From: Lampris incognitus
Taxonomy: Eukaryota > Chordata > Actinopteri > Lampriformes > Lampridae
Assembly: GCF_029633865.1 (NCBI RefSeq)
Contig: NC_079214.1
Location: 16,615,936 to 16,679,935 of the forward strand
Reading direction: 5' to 3'
Length of the DNA: 64,000 nt
The position numbers and the translations under genes are program-made. Under the pieces are notes generated by a model, which worked only from the letters and a program-made list of their open reading frames with translations, did no database searches and was not told where the DNA came from. Positions 11,896 through 23,105 of this stretch are shown piece by piece (position 1 is the stretch's first letter; each line of letters opens with the position of its first letter).

Positions 11896-12035
11896 TGTGG
11901 CTGATCCCATTTATCAGGCCAGTTAACCCTTGGCAGCAAGTTGTAATATGGAGCGAGGGCCCATAGAGGATGCAGGCACTCGCTCTAATTAAACCCATAC
12001 ACACACACGCACGCACGCACGCACGCACGCAAACA
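11866..12035. repeat. Paired (TG)n(CGTG)n and (CA)n(CGCA)n tracts
   Basis: A TG/CGTG run at 11,866-11,899 and a CA/CGCA run at 12,000-12,031 are roughly reverse complementary, so the segment could fold back. Confidence 0.6.
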
Positions 12036-12487
12036 CAGAAGCCTTTCCATGGGCACGGGAGACACTGACCTCCCACCCTCCACCCCCCACCCCTTCCATC
12101 CCAGCCATCCTCCTGCATCTCCCATCTGACGCCTGCACACCGCAAGGTGGGATGTGGGTTGCGAGTTTCCTGCCACCCCCCCTTTCTTTTTCATCTTACC
12201 CCTCCACGCGCTCCTCGACACGCTTCAGGAAGCGGCTGCTCGGCTGCTTACCGAAGCTTTGACCATCTCACCCAGCTCATGCGAGCTCAACCTTTGTCCT
12301 CGGCCAGCTGTGTCTCCGGTAGGGGAGTGTGGTGAACGTCGGAGTGTCTTTCCCCTGCACCTGGACCGAGTTTGTGGTACACAGCGACGCGTGCGAGACA
12401 AACCGCTTTGTGAGCGCAGGTACAGTTTTGCCACTTGGTGCTCCGTGTTACCACACTCCCTCCATCCGCAGGGAACGGGAGCAGCCG

Positions 12488-12490
<3 letters not shown>

Positions 12491-12557
<67 letters not shown>

Positions 12558-12578
12558 TAGTAGTAGTAGTAGTAGTAG
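12491..12578. repeat. (AGT)n microsatellite
   Basis: AGT units with two GGT interruptions. Long open frames here are repeat artefacts. Confidence 0.95.
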
Positions 12579-12876
12579 GTGGAATTGGGTGAGAAAAGTA
12601 CTACAACCGTATGATAAGACGTCACACAGTGTGCAGTAACCCCGTAGTATTTCCGGGGGCAGCTGTATCCCAGCTGCACCTCATGACGTGGCGATACCAT
12701 ATTCTGTATGTATGCGTGTTATAAATCATTATGCAGATTCTGATGCAACCACAATATGAAACATTGTGCACATGTGCTCATCCTGTGTTTCTAATGCCTT
12801 TCAAAAGGGAACCTCTTCCATAATCAAGCACTGTTGGTTGATCAAGTGCTGCACAAGATATTGCATGCTAAAAAGT

Positions 12877-13111
12877 TAGATTACTGTGGGGGTGGCGTAG
12901 CGGTCTATTCCGTTGCTTACCAACACGGGGATCGCCGGTTCGAATCCCCGCGTTACCTCCGGCTTGGTTGGGCGTCCCTCCAGACACAATTGGCCGTGTC
13001 TGCGGGTGGGAGGCGGGGTGTGGGTATGTGTCCTGGTCGCTGCACTAGCGCCTCCTCTGGTCGGTCGGGGCGCCTTTTCGGGGGGAACTGCGGGGGGGGG
13101 GTAGATTACTG
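12877..13111 (+). mobile_element. tRNA-derived SINE, family A, copy 3 (short, with TSD)
   Basis: It starts with the family tRNA-like head (TAGCGGTCTATTCCGTTGC; B box GGTTCGAATCC at about 12,939) but stops after about 215 bp in a G-rich run. TAGATTACTG occurs at 12,877-12,886 and 13,102-13,111. The short form was therefore itself flanked by a target duplication rather than simply eroded. Confidence 0.8.
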
Positions 13112-13915
13112 CCTTGAGAGTCCACTATTCCAGTGCACGTTGACTGTCAATATAACCACCTTTTCTTCCTTTTTTTTTTGGTTCTTCAGGGAAGGAGGAA
13201 TATTTTGCACCGACTCCTACAACGTTGACCCATTTGTAGGATGCAAAGTTTCCTGGCGTTTTATTCTTTCCCCCAAGGTTGTTGAAGTAATTTACACATG
13301 TTGATGGTGATCCTCACCCCCCCCTTTTCAGTCTGCACGTATGTATTTACTAAACTCTTGACCTCCATCTAATCCGGCGTGCCTCCTCTGAGCGGTGTGG
13401 GAACTTAATGCTGACGCAAACTAAACGTGTGCTTCCTCCACAACACGCAACGACAATGAATAAAGTGGCATTAGTGTGACTGAGTGTTTGCACTGGTATA
13501 AAGGCGCACAGCTGGGTTTTGTGTGGCAAACTGGGTTCAAAGAAGGGTTAAGAGCAGGGCAATCTGTCTGCTTGACAGCATCAAAAGGGCTGGCATCATT
13601 AATACAGACCCGGGATCTCGGAGGTGTACTCCCAGCGGCTCCATCCATTGTTTGCATTAATAAAGGTTATGTATGCACTTGTGCTGGCACACAGGCATGT
13701 ATGTATGTACGTGTACAGGCATCTGTGTGGGCACACACCCATGCGCACACACCGAGGATCAGCTCGAAATTCGTCTTCTGCTCCTCATCGCTCAAGCACA
13801 TGACACAACCAGCTCAAGTCAACCCAGTTCACCGGCTACGGTTTCGCAGGAGCCCCGTCTCTGTACACGAGGTGGTGTGGAGTTTGTTTGCTCAACTCTG
13901 GGTAGTGGTTTTACT
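13112..13915. other. Gene-free stretch
   Basis: A long frame (from 13,476 on +) has no recognisable domain and its end runs into a SINE, so it is not called a gene. Confidence 0.4.
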
Positions 13916-13917
13916 TT

Positions 13918-14275
13918 ACTGGGCGGTGGTTAGCGCTGTCACCTCACAGCAAGAAGGTCCTGGGTTCGAACCCCGGGGTCGTCCAACCTTGGGGGGTGGG
14001 GGTCACCCAAGGTCGTCCTCTGTGTGGAGTTTGCATGTTCTCCCCGGGTCTCCGGTTTCCCCCCCCATCACAAGAAACATGCATGCTGGGGTAAATCCTC
14101 TCCTGTCTGTGCCCCCCTGACCGAGGCACTGCAAGACCAAGTGGAGTTGGTCCCCGGGTGCTGCACGGCGGCTGCCCACTGGTCCGAGCCACACAGCTAG
14201 GATTCTGATTCTGATTCTGATTCTGATTCTGATTTCCCTATGGGGATCAATAAAGTATCTAAAAAATTAAAAAAT
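13918..14275 (+). mobile_element. tRNA-derived SINE, family B, copy 1
   Basis: Head GTGGTTAGCGCTGTC and B box GGTTCGAACCC are followed by the family body (GTGTGGAGTTTGCATGTTC; GGAGTTGGTCCCCGGGTGC). A (GATTCT)n run follows, with an AATAAAGTATC-type end. This is a very common fish repeat type. Confidence 0.75.
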
Positions 14276-14482
14276 AAATGTGGTGAAAGACCGAGCAGTT
14301 TAAATCTGTGGCGCGTGAACGGGTCGTGTTGGCTGTGCAGCCATAAGTAACCTGCGCGGACATTCCTGGTTACGCCGGAAGTGAAGGAATCGGGTCATTT
14401 TTAACGTTTGATTCCTGCCTGGTAATAACACTTATTTACATAAAAAGCATGAAAAACAGCGTGGCTACCCCTGCGCGTGTGT

Positions 14483-14483
<1 letters not shown>

Positions 14484-14541
<58 letters not shown>
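14484..14541. repeat. (TG)n microsatellite
   Basis: About 26 TG units after a GCGTGTGTGCACG lead-in. Confidence 0.95.
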
Positions 14542-14542
<1 letters not shown>

Positions 14543-14589
14543 CCATGCATACAGAGAGGGTCACGTCAACATCTCATTTATGTAATGGC

Positions 14590-14955
14590 TCCACGTTTAT
14601 TGCACCCCGACATGACTGACAGGTGGAAATGACATCAGTAACATTTCAGTCGCTGTCCTCTCTGCGGAGTAATACATCCTAAGTGATGCATATTCCACCA
14701 ACAGGCCATTTTGACTCTCATCTACTTCATCTTTAGTTTCCTCACCACCGAGTTTCACGCTCAAACAATAACGCGCGCGTTCCTCCCCTTCTCGCGTTCT
14801 CCCTTTGTTTCATTTTACAATCCCCGCAACCTCGGTGTCACTGCATTTTCCAATTGGCATAATTGAGCCGGGTCAGGCGATAAAGGCACCCATAACAATC
14901 AATAGAGGGGAAATAAAAAAACAGCCCCTCTTGTTATTACTTTTGTCCTTTTTAA
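14590..14955. promoter_or_regulatory. Candidate conserved non-coding element
   Basis: Non-repetitive stretch with words often seen in developmental enhancers (CAATTGGCATAATTGAGCC, CATAACAATCAATAGAGG) and no reading frame. Inference from appearance only; a cross-species alignment would decide. Confidence 0.2.
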
Positions 14956-15111
14956 CACCAACCCCCTAAACCCCTCCTCAAACGCACGCGCACTTACGTG
15001 GCTCCGCGGACGCGCCGTGGCGTTTCACGCGTGACAGTAAAGGGAGCGTGTCGCTGTTTGGCGAACACGGCCTTTGTAATACCTGTAAGCGGTTGGACGC
15101 CTCAAGAGTAG

Positions 15112-15187
15112 GGAAGAGGAAGAGGAAGAGGAAGAGGAAGAGAATTGGGGGGGGGGAATTGGGGGAAAGAGGAGGAGGAGGAGGAAT
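15112..15187. repeat. Purine tract (GGAAGA)n with G-runs
   Basis: About 75 bp almost free of pyrimidines on +, with GGAAGA repeats, a run of about ten G and (GGA)n. Confidence 0.8.
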
Positions 15188-15374
15188 AGGGTTGATGGAG
15201 ACGGATGAGATGTGACAGGCTGCCGCTCTTCTCAACTACTTCTCATCAGCATGACACAGCTGTCACGTCTCCATCTCGGGAAAATTAAAGCGCCTTACGG
15301 TAAACCGGCTTGCTGGAGAGGGGAGGGGAGGGGAGGGAGGGGGCTGCAAGATGCACCACCTTGTGGGGGAGTGT

Positions 15375-15377
<3 letters not shown>

Positions 15378-15405
<28 letters not shown>
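15378..15405. repeat. (GT)n microsatellite
   Basis: About 13 GT units. Confidence 0.9.
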
Positions 15406-15619
15406 AAAACGAGAGCAAGCAAGCGGCAGTCGTATGCAGATGGGCACCGGGCTCCTCTCCTCCCTCCGTGTTAGCACCAGCCTCTCCCTTTGACATGGTA
15501 ATGGCTCTAAATTGATGAACACACTTCACTCATTGGTGACAACTCCACTGCCAAGACACGCAAACACTCCCCCTCATCCATTATTATTACCCCCACCACC
15601 CCCACCCCCACCCCCCTTC

Positions 15620-15759
15620 CAATCGCCTGGGCAGGGCCTTGTTTAATCAGCTAATTTATTGCTTTTTTGTTAATGTTGATGACCATCATTGCACCTCCGG
15701 ATTATTTGGTCATCCCGTTCTCTTAATCTGCGCTAATGAACTGTTCATGACACTATTAC

Positions 15760-15762
<3 letters not shown>
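15620..15762. promoter_or_regulatory. Candidate conserved non-coding element
   Basis: Non-repetitive, with GTTTAATCAGCTAATTTATTG, TTGTTAATGTTGATGACC and GCGCTAATGAACTG, set against a (TC)n microsatellite. Inference from motif style only. Confidence 0.2.

Positions 15763-15766
<4 letters not shown>

Positions 15767-15816
<50 letters not shown>
15767..15816. repeat. (TC)n microsatellite
   Basis: About 25 TC units. Confidence 0.95.
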
Positions 15817-15817
<1 letters not shown>

Positions 15818-16581
15818 TGATGGCGGAAGGTTAAAAAAGAGACAAAAACAAAGCAAAACTAAAAACAGGCTCTTCGCGTCTCGCGTGATGCTGGCGGCAG
15901 CAGCGAGGAGGCGACTCACGCACTGTGAAACTGCAGTTAGCGTCGCTACACACCGCTGCCAGACGCCTCACGGCGCCCCTCTCTCCTCTCGCTGGGCGCA
16001 GGCAGCACCGAGTCCGGTCGGCGTGCCGGCATGCAAGAGGCCAACGCGGGACGAACCGGCGAAACCACCGGTTCGAGAACCATTTCACCCGCCTGTTCTG
16101 GTCTACATGGGGAGAACACCGCTTCTGCAGGGGGCACAAGATGCACGGTAAATCCTGCAGGTAATTAGTGGTGGGACACAATCCACCCTTCCGGTGCAGC
16201 ATGGAGAATGGGGGCGGGGGGGGGCTTTCAGAGGCTATACAGTTCAGCAAGCGCGGGAAGATGTAGGGGGCTGCCAAATGAAACGAAAAGTATTGGGGCG
16301 AGCCGGCGTGGAGGAATGAGTCGAGAGGCAGAGATCTCTTTTTAATCGCAACCCCATACGACCAAGGGAGTGCTTTTATTCAGAACGGACCAGAACGGAC
16401 CAGAACTGACAACAGCGTAACGAGTCCCCCCCCCATGTCCCAAGTGGCGACATCAGTCCCAGTCACGGTCCTACAGTCAGTTAGTCAGTAAACGGTCTCC
16501 TACTCAGTCTGAGTCCAACCCCCAAGACAACACAAGAATAACCACAACGTCAACACCACATCGTTAAAACACAATTTTAAG
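15817..16581. other. Gene-free stretch
   Basis: Frames on both strands overlap each other without a recognisable domain. A G-rich run lies at 16,211-16,224. Confidence 0.35.
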
Positions 16582-16873
16582 TCTGGGTAGCGTAGTGGTC
16601 TAGTCCGCCACCTACCAACACGGGGACTGCCAGTCCGGCTTGGTCGGGCATCCCTATAGACACAATTGGCCGTGTCTGCAGGTGGGAAGCCGGATGTGGG
16701 TATGTGTCCTGGTCGCTGCACTAGCGCCTCCTCTGGTCGGTCGGGGCGCGTGTTGGGGTGAATAGCGTGATCCTCTCACGCGCTACGTCCCCCTGGTGAA
16801 ACTCACTGTCAGGTGAAAAGAAGCGGCTGGCGACTCCACGTGTATCGGAGGAGGCATATGGTAGTCCGCAGCC
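16582..16873 (+). mobile_element. tRNA-derived SINE, family A, copy 4 (3'-shortened)
   Basis: Head GGGTAGCGTAGTGGTCTAG, then the body through GGAGGAGGCATATGGTAGTC. The B-box part of the head is shortened and the 3' end of the family is missing. Confidence 0.75.
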
Positions 16874-17734
16874 CACTACGATAGCTACCGTTGTAGACTT
16901 AGCTGGCTTGCTAGCATTGGGAAGCAGTATCTACGCACAAGCAACGGTGATATTTCATTCAAAATAAACAATTACCAGTTTATATTTAGTGAAATTGTAA
17001 GTTATTTTAAGTTAAACTGTTTCATCCGACTCGTCGTTCATCTGGCATTCAAAACCAAAGTCCAAACTCGCGGTAGCTCAGGAGGTTAGCTAGGCAAGCT
17101 GTCGCCATAGCAACGAAATACGCCCGGCGAGATTTGCGTCCGTGGCTGTATCCCATGTAGCAACAACCCCCCCCCCGCGCAGAACCGGCGACAGTCAGAG
17201 CGACCGCCCCCCCCGGTCGCTACAGTATGACGTCATCGTTTTGTCTGTAAGGTGCGTATGTAGCAGATTTGGAATGGAGCAGTTACTCACTTTATTATTA
17301 AAAATGTACATTCCACGCCCGCAGCCCCACTGTATAAAATAAAGGTATGTTTATTTTGTTTTGTTTTGTTTTTTTTTGTTTTTTGCATTTGTACGTTAGG
17401 AAAAGTTAGGCATATGTTACACAGCCACCTGCCACTACTGGGGGGGGGGTACACTCACCACGAGGGGGAGCTGCAGCCCCCTTCCCGCGCTAAAGCAATT
17501 AAAGTTTATTATTATTATTATTATTATATTATTATTATGACAGGGTTACCATGGCTGTATTATAGTAGAACTATGCTACTATAATACATCCACTGGGGTT
17601 ACTTGAATAAAGACAGGATTGAAAATCATTGGATGAACATTCCTCCGTGGCCTGGACTGAGTTTTAGATAGACTTTGCTAGAGAGTACCGGAGCTGGTCG
17701 TGTGTGTGTGTGTGTGTGTGTGTACATACACACA
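16874..17734. other. Gene-free stretch with small microsatellites
   Basis: It contains (TTA)n at about 17,500-17,537 and (GT)n at 17,699-17,723. No gene was recognised. Confidence 0.4.
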
Positions 17735-18345
17735 GAGTGTTGTGATGCGTCTAGTGCAGCAGTGTGTAGTTGGAGGGAAGGTGTATGTGTTCTTCCAACC
17801 CGCTTGTGTCCTTCCTGCCCTTAGCTTGCTGCCGCTGGCTAGCCTTTGTGGGAGCATAGTAGGGAAGCATGCTAGCGTGTAAGCCTTCCCTTGCCAGTAC
17901 ATAGCCTCTCCTTCACCAAGACTCCTGCCAGGCCTCCCCGTGGCCACACGTGGTAACTGGGGTCTTGCGGCCCCAGGCTAACTTGGCAGGGGATCTCGGA
18001 GCAGCAGTGGGCCCCAGAGATATGGTGTGCAGGCCCTGGCACCTATCAACCACTGCCCCGCTGCCTTGTGGGTGAGTCTGGGAAGACGTAAGGCTAAGGG
18101 AGCTTACCCCAACAGAAAAGAAAGCTGTGGCGGCACGCTTCGAGGCGGTTTCCGAAAAACTGGATTTCCGGCAGCCCCCTGCAGTTGTGTGGAGGTGCCG
18201 GTCGTCTAGGGATCCCCCTTGCCATCGGAACCATCTCCTCTACAATCAAGTCATGTGGCGTTGGGAGAAGCGCACCCCCCATGCCACTTTAAAAACCATC
18301 TCTGCGCAGGTATCTTCTGCTATCTGAGTCCTCAAAGGACCCACA
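17735..18345 (+). repeat. Dispersed repeat family C (unclassified retroelement part)
   Basis: It shares blocks with 36,850-37,490, including GATGCGTCTAGTG near its left end and a segment around CCAGTACATAGCCTCT. In the second copy the unit is followed by a LINE-type 3' end and a (TTA)n tail inside a target duplication, so family C is probably the body of a retroelement. At this copy the GTCTAGTG site is unoccupied, whereas the second copy has a MITE inserted in it. Confidence 0.5.
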
Positions 18346-18394
18346 AATAGAAGAAGATGGTCATCATCGGGCACGATGGACAACCAGCAAGCAA

Positions 18395-18398
<4 letters not shown>

Positions 18399-18481
<83 letters not shown>

Positions 18482-18503
18482 CGTGTGTGCGTGTGTGTGT
18501 GTG
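18399..18503. repeat. (TG)n microsatellite, about 100 bp
   Basis: About 40 uninterrupted TG units followed by GCGTGCGTGTGTGCG variants. Confidence 0.95.
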
Positions 18504-18619
18504 AAAGAGTTCAGCAGCATCAACGCCACGTCCTGGTTGCCTGTTCATAACCCTCTCGTGCTGCTTCAGCGCAATCGTGCAGCTGAGTGAAAGAATTCAT
18601 AACATCCAACCTGTACTGA

Positions 18620-19200
18620 CCTTACACAGCAAATAAAAAACTATTGATCCCACCAACCCTACTCCACCCCCACCTCCTACTTTAAAAGACTTATTGTTGA
18701 GCTCCACTTTCATCTAATCACTTGGCAAAACAGCCCGGGGTCTAAATAAAGACAGAATAAATAAAAAAGTCTCCGGGCCAACGTGTTGCTCTCACCTTTG
18801 CAGATGAAATTACCCGAAAAGCTGTTACAAATCAATATAATCAATGCAATCAGCTAACTGACACAGGCAATCTCCTGCCAGTAAGTAAAATACCCCCGGC
18901 GGAGATCTTTCAATCTCCAGCGCCATAATTGCCCCCGAGGGCGACGTTAGTGTGTAGCATTTTGTACACTTAATTAAATTAGTGAGCTCTGTGGACAGGA
19001 GAGGTGGCCGAGCTCACGGAGAACGGATAGGTCTGGCCCGCTGCCAGTAATTAAGGCAATACCTTTCCTGATTATGCCAATCCCCCTTAATGAACTCATT
19101 ATGCATTTTAACCCAAACACTCTCTGGAATTAATGAGCACAAAGAAAGCTCTTGGAGGAAAAAAACCCGCCCCCATCATAAGCACGAGCCGTAATTCATC
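18620..19200. promoter_or_regulatory. Candidate conserved non-coding block
   Basis: About 580 bp free of recognised repeats and frames, with repeated homeodomain-like words: TTAATTAAATTAGTGAGC, CCAGTAATTAAGGC, CCCTTAATGAACTCATTATGC, GGAATTAATGAGC. This style is typical of vertebrate developmental enhancers. It is inferred, not shown. Confidence 0.25.
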
Positions 19201-19227
19201 CACTCAGTGTGGTGGACGTAACATCCA

Positions 19228-19229
19228 TC

Positions 19230-19263
<34 letters not shown>

Positions 19264-19275
19264 CCTCTCTCTCTC
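19228..19275. repeat. (CT)n microsatellite
   Basis: CT units with two CCT interruptions. Confidence 0.95.
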
Positions 19276-19386
19276 ATCGTAGCCAGGGCTAATTTGGACT
19301 TGAGTGACAGCAAAAGTTCTCGGCGCATGCGCATAAAGCTTCAGGGAACAGGAGCACTCAGGACTGGTGTGGTCGTATAACAATAT

Positions 19387-19538
19387 TGTAGCGAATTCGG
19401 GGGGCAACCACAGGAACTGCCGCGGCCGGGAAGCGAACCCGTACCGCCCGCACCGCAGGAGACATCGCTAACCGCTCGACTAAAGGGTCAGACCCGCCTA
19501 CCAGCGGCCAGCGTGTCTTCTTATCCATGCACGTTACA
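19387..19538 (-). mobile_element. Solo short LTR (152 bp) with tRNA-like insert
   Basis: On - it runs from TGTAACGTGCATGGATAAG to CCCCGAATTCGCTACA, the same length (152 bp) as the LTR at 49,787-49,938. Inside lie a Pol III A-box match TAGTCGAGCGG and a B-box-like GGTTCGCTTCC about 40 bp apart. ATAT flanks both sides (19,383-19,386 and 19,539-19,542), a 4-bp target duplication. It is a fossil solo LTR of the family described at 49.2-49.9 kb. Confidence 0.7.
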
Positions 19539-19849
19539 ATATAAACCACAGCCTCCCCTGCTCGATGCACAGGCACGCTGTTCGAGACCACCGGCCCCTT
19601 CCTGGGCGCACGCGGGGCCTCAGTCTCAACACAAAACGGTTTAGACTATGAAAATGTTTACGTCACGTATGAAAAAGATTCACATTTTCAACGTGCAGTT
19701 TTTGGGGATGGCCCCGGAAGTAAGATTATGCTTCTCTATTTCACGCACACAATGCAAACAAAGACACGTGTGAGTGTAGTGTGGCGCGCGCATGCACATA
19801 CCCCCCCCCTCCACATGTAATGATTTAAAGGGACCCGGGAGCACTGCGG

Positions 19850-20120
19850 GGTGGGAGCAGCTCAGCGCTGACCCATAATGCCCGACTAATTAAATAATTC
19901 GCTAATTGATTCATCGCCAAATCAATAAAGCTTACGGAGGGTTTTGCAGGGAAAGCCAAAGTGTGTGTCTGTTACGAAACACGCGCCTTCCACCCAAACT
20001 GGCCTCGCGCTCCCTTGAACGAACGAGAACGAAAAAGCACGTGCATGAAACATGGGCGAGCACCGAGCTGACCTTGTGCACGTGTCGCATGAGATCATTC
20101 CAGACCCTCACGGGCAGATG
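19850..20120. promoter_or_regulatory. Candidate conserved non-coding element
   Basis: Non-coding stretch with CGACTAATTAAATAATTCGC and TAATTGATTCATCGCC, followed by GC-richer sequence. Appearance only. Confidence 0.2.
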
Positions 20121-20555
20121 ATAGTGAACATCAAGGCGGGGGTGGTGGTGTGTGTGTTGGGGGTGTTGTGTGTGTACATGTGTGCCAACGGTACACGCTG
20201 AGCCCCTAAGCACAGCCCCTCCATGCTGGAGCCAGCCCCAGGGCAGTCTGCAGGGCAGTCTGCAGGGCGTAGGTGTAGGTGGGCCTGCCTGCGGGCAGCG
20301 GAGGGCGCAGTTGCGGCAGCGCTGATTCGAGTGTGATGGCCTCCCGGGGTGTGCACGCGCTATGGAAGAGCGAGGCCTGCAAACTGCGGCGCTTATTACC
20401 GCGTGTGTACATCCGGGCCGCTCTCATGCACACGCATGTAGGCGCGCTGATAGCGCGAGCATTACCTTTGATAAGACGCGCGGCGACTTCCAATCTCATA
20501 TGAATCAGAATGGACCTAACGGCTGCGAGGGCTGTTGAAAGAACGGCCCGCACAT

Positions 20556-20562
<7 letters not shown>

Positions 20563-20617
<55 letters not shown>

Positions 20618-20636
20618 TTATGTACGTAATTGTATG

Positions 20637-20716
<80 letters not shown>

Positions 20717-20847
20717 TACATACAACTAGATTATGAATATAATGTATGTACCCACACAGACACACACACTAGATTATGAAGATAATTGTATGTATCCATC
20801 CACCCACCCACACACACACACACGGTTATGTACATAATTGTTGTATG

Positions 20848-20878
<31 letters not shown>

Positions 20879-21152
20879 TAGATTATGCACATAATTGTAT
20901 GTATCCATCCACCCACCCACCCACCCACGATTATGTACATAATTGTCTGTATACACACACACTCACACTAGATTATGCACATAATTGTATGTATCCATCC
21001 ACCCACCCACGATTATGTACATAATTGTTGTCTGTATACACACACACAAACACACACACACACACACACACACTAGATTATGAATATAATGTTGTATGTA
21101 CCCACAGACACACACACTAGATTATGAACATAATTGTATGTATCCATCCACC

Positions 21153-21183
<31 letters not shown>

Positions 21184-21254
21184 GATTATGTACATAATTG
21201 TTTGTATACACACACACACACACGCTCACACTAGATTATGTAGATAATCGTATG

Positions 21255-21316
<62 letters not shown>

Positions 21317-21520
21317 ATTATGAATATAATTGTTGTATGCCCGCAGACACACACAGATTATGAACATAATTGTATACCCACACAGACACACGGATTATGA
21401 ACATAATTGTATGTATCCATCCACCCAGAGATTACGAACATAATTGTTGTATGCCCGCAGACACACACTAGATTATGAACATAATTGTTGTATGCACGCG
21501 CGCGCGCGCACGCACACAGT
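20563..21520. repeat. Minisatellite: palindromic core plus (CA)n spacers, about 17 units
   Basis: The core is GATTATGNACATAATTG, whose centre ATTATGTACATAAT is a perfect 14-bp palindrome. It occurs about 17 times (for example 20,824, 20,929, 21,011, 21,183, 21,393, 21,473). It is followed by (TG)TATGTA words and separated by (CA)n or CATCCACCCACC spacers of variable length. Two long pure (CA)n blocks lie at its left end (20,563-20,612 and 20,641-20,711). Open frames across it are artefacts. Confidence 0.9.
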
Positions 21521-22778
21521 AGATTGTGACCCTTTGCATAGTATGTTGTCATAAGGAGCAGCAGTGCTTGTGTAACCGATAAGACCACCCGCAGCACGCA
21601 GCCTCTGGACAACACCGGCTCTTGTTTCTTCTGCTGAACGTGTAAATGAACATTTGCAAAAAAATTAAAAAAAAAATAAAAATAAAACCCCGTCCTTGTT
21701 GGACTCGTGCTCTTCCCGTGGCAGGCGTCCGTTTGAAGCGGACGGGGGCCGCGTGGGGAAACGACGCCTTCGCCTCTGTCGGCGCTGCGCTTTTACCACC
21801 CACCACCGCTGCACGCGGCCGCACTGACGGACAATTCACGGAGAAGTTTGAACGATGCAGCTTTATTCCGAGAAAAACGTGTAAAAACAGACCCGCTACA
21901 GTTTTTAAAAGACAACCCTTTCAAACACTCTTGCTTTCTGTGTAGTCATTAACATATCTGTAATCAACCAAAAAAAATGTTTTAGGCCAATTAAACAGCA
22001 ACGCACAACTTATTGGTATCTGTGAATGTGGAGGATAACACGTGCACATTTCTTCCTGCGCGTGCACCAGACAGCAGCACAGACAGGATACCCGGTACCT
22101 CGGTGAGTCACAAAACGTAAAACAAAACGCATACTGAGCAAAACACACATGGAGCAAGTACTTCCTATTACGGTAATTATATAACAGCCACCTCATTAAC
22201 TCACACAACAAAGCGTTAATTACTCCAGACATAACGGTCGCCTTCCTTTAACCTGGAGCACGTGACACAGCGACACCTGAGAAACTAAAGGATTCGTTTT
22301 TACTGCTAAAACAGGCGGCAGGCATCACGCAGCAGTGGTAGGAATGGACAATACTTCATCTGATGGAATGAAACTCAAAGTGCAGTAAAACTGTGACAAC
22401 ATCACTCAGTCAGAACTTCCCCAGAAGTGGAGCCGGGTTTGGGAGTCCCGAACCTCAGACAACGGGGAAGTCTTCCCTGCAACTTCCAGTACGCTCGGGT
22501 ACCTCGTCACCTTGGGTCCATGTGCACCAATTACTTTTTTTATGCTTTAAAAAAAAAGAAGGAATACGATTGATGTCTCCTGGCTGTGGTTTACAATGAC
22601 CTCACACACACACACACATATGTACAGCAACAGAGACATGGACTGACAAATGAAAACGGGCAGGCAGATAAAAGGTGTGCGATTGTGATGTTGTAGCACC
22701 TCTCTGTGTTCAAAAGCAGCACTGTCAGGTGAGGACCTTTTGGCTTCTGAGATTTAAGGTGTGGATGAAGGTAGGGTT
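21521..22778. other. Gene-free stretch
   Basis: GC-rich sequence at about 21,700-21,830 gives frames without domains, and the rest is AT-rich. No gene or family was recognised. Confidence 0.35.
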
Positions 22779-23105
22779 GCTTCACAGCAAGAAGGTCCAG
22801 GGTTGTCCAACCTTGGGGGGGGGGGGGGTCGTCCCAGGTTGTCCTCTGTGTGGAGTTTGCATGTTCTCCCCGTGTCTGTGTGGGTTTCCTCCGAGTGCTC
22901 CGGTTTCCTCCCACGGTCCAAAGACATGTAGGTCAGGTGACTCAGCCACACTAAATTGTCCCTAGGTGTGAGTGAATGTGTGTGTGTGTGTGTGTGTGGG
23001 CCCTGTGATGGATTGGCGGCCTGTCCAGGGTGTCTCCCCGCCTGCCGCCCAATGACTGCTGGGATAGGCTCCAGCATCCTGTGACCTGAATACGCGGCTT
23101 GGATA
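22779..23105 (+). mobile_element. SINE family B-like repeat with divergent 3' end
   Basis: It opens with TCACAGCAAGAAGGTCC and the GTGTGGAGTTTGCATGTTC body. It then changes to a different common fish 3' end (GATGGATTGGCGGCCTGTCC; GGATAGGCTCCAGCATCC), after a short (GT)n. Confidence 0.65.

Noticed and set aside
12895-12960. True tRNA genes suggested by A/B boxes
   Set aside because: The tRNA-like heads belong to SINE families with bodies and TSDs and do not fold as complete tRNAs by eye.
20563-21520. CRISPR-like array (repeat core with spacers)
   Set aside because: Spacers are (CA)n or CCACC simple sequence, the host is a vertebrate, and there are no cas genes.
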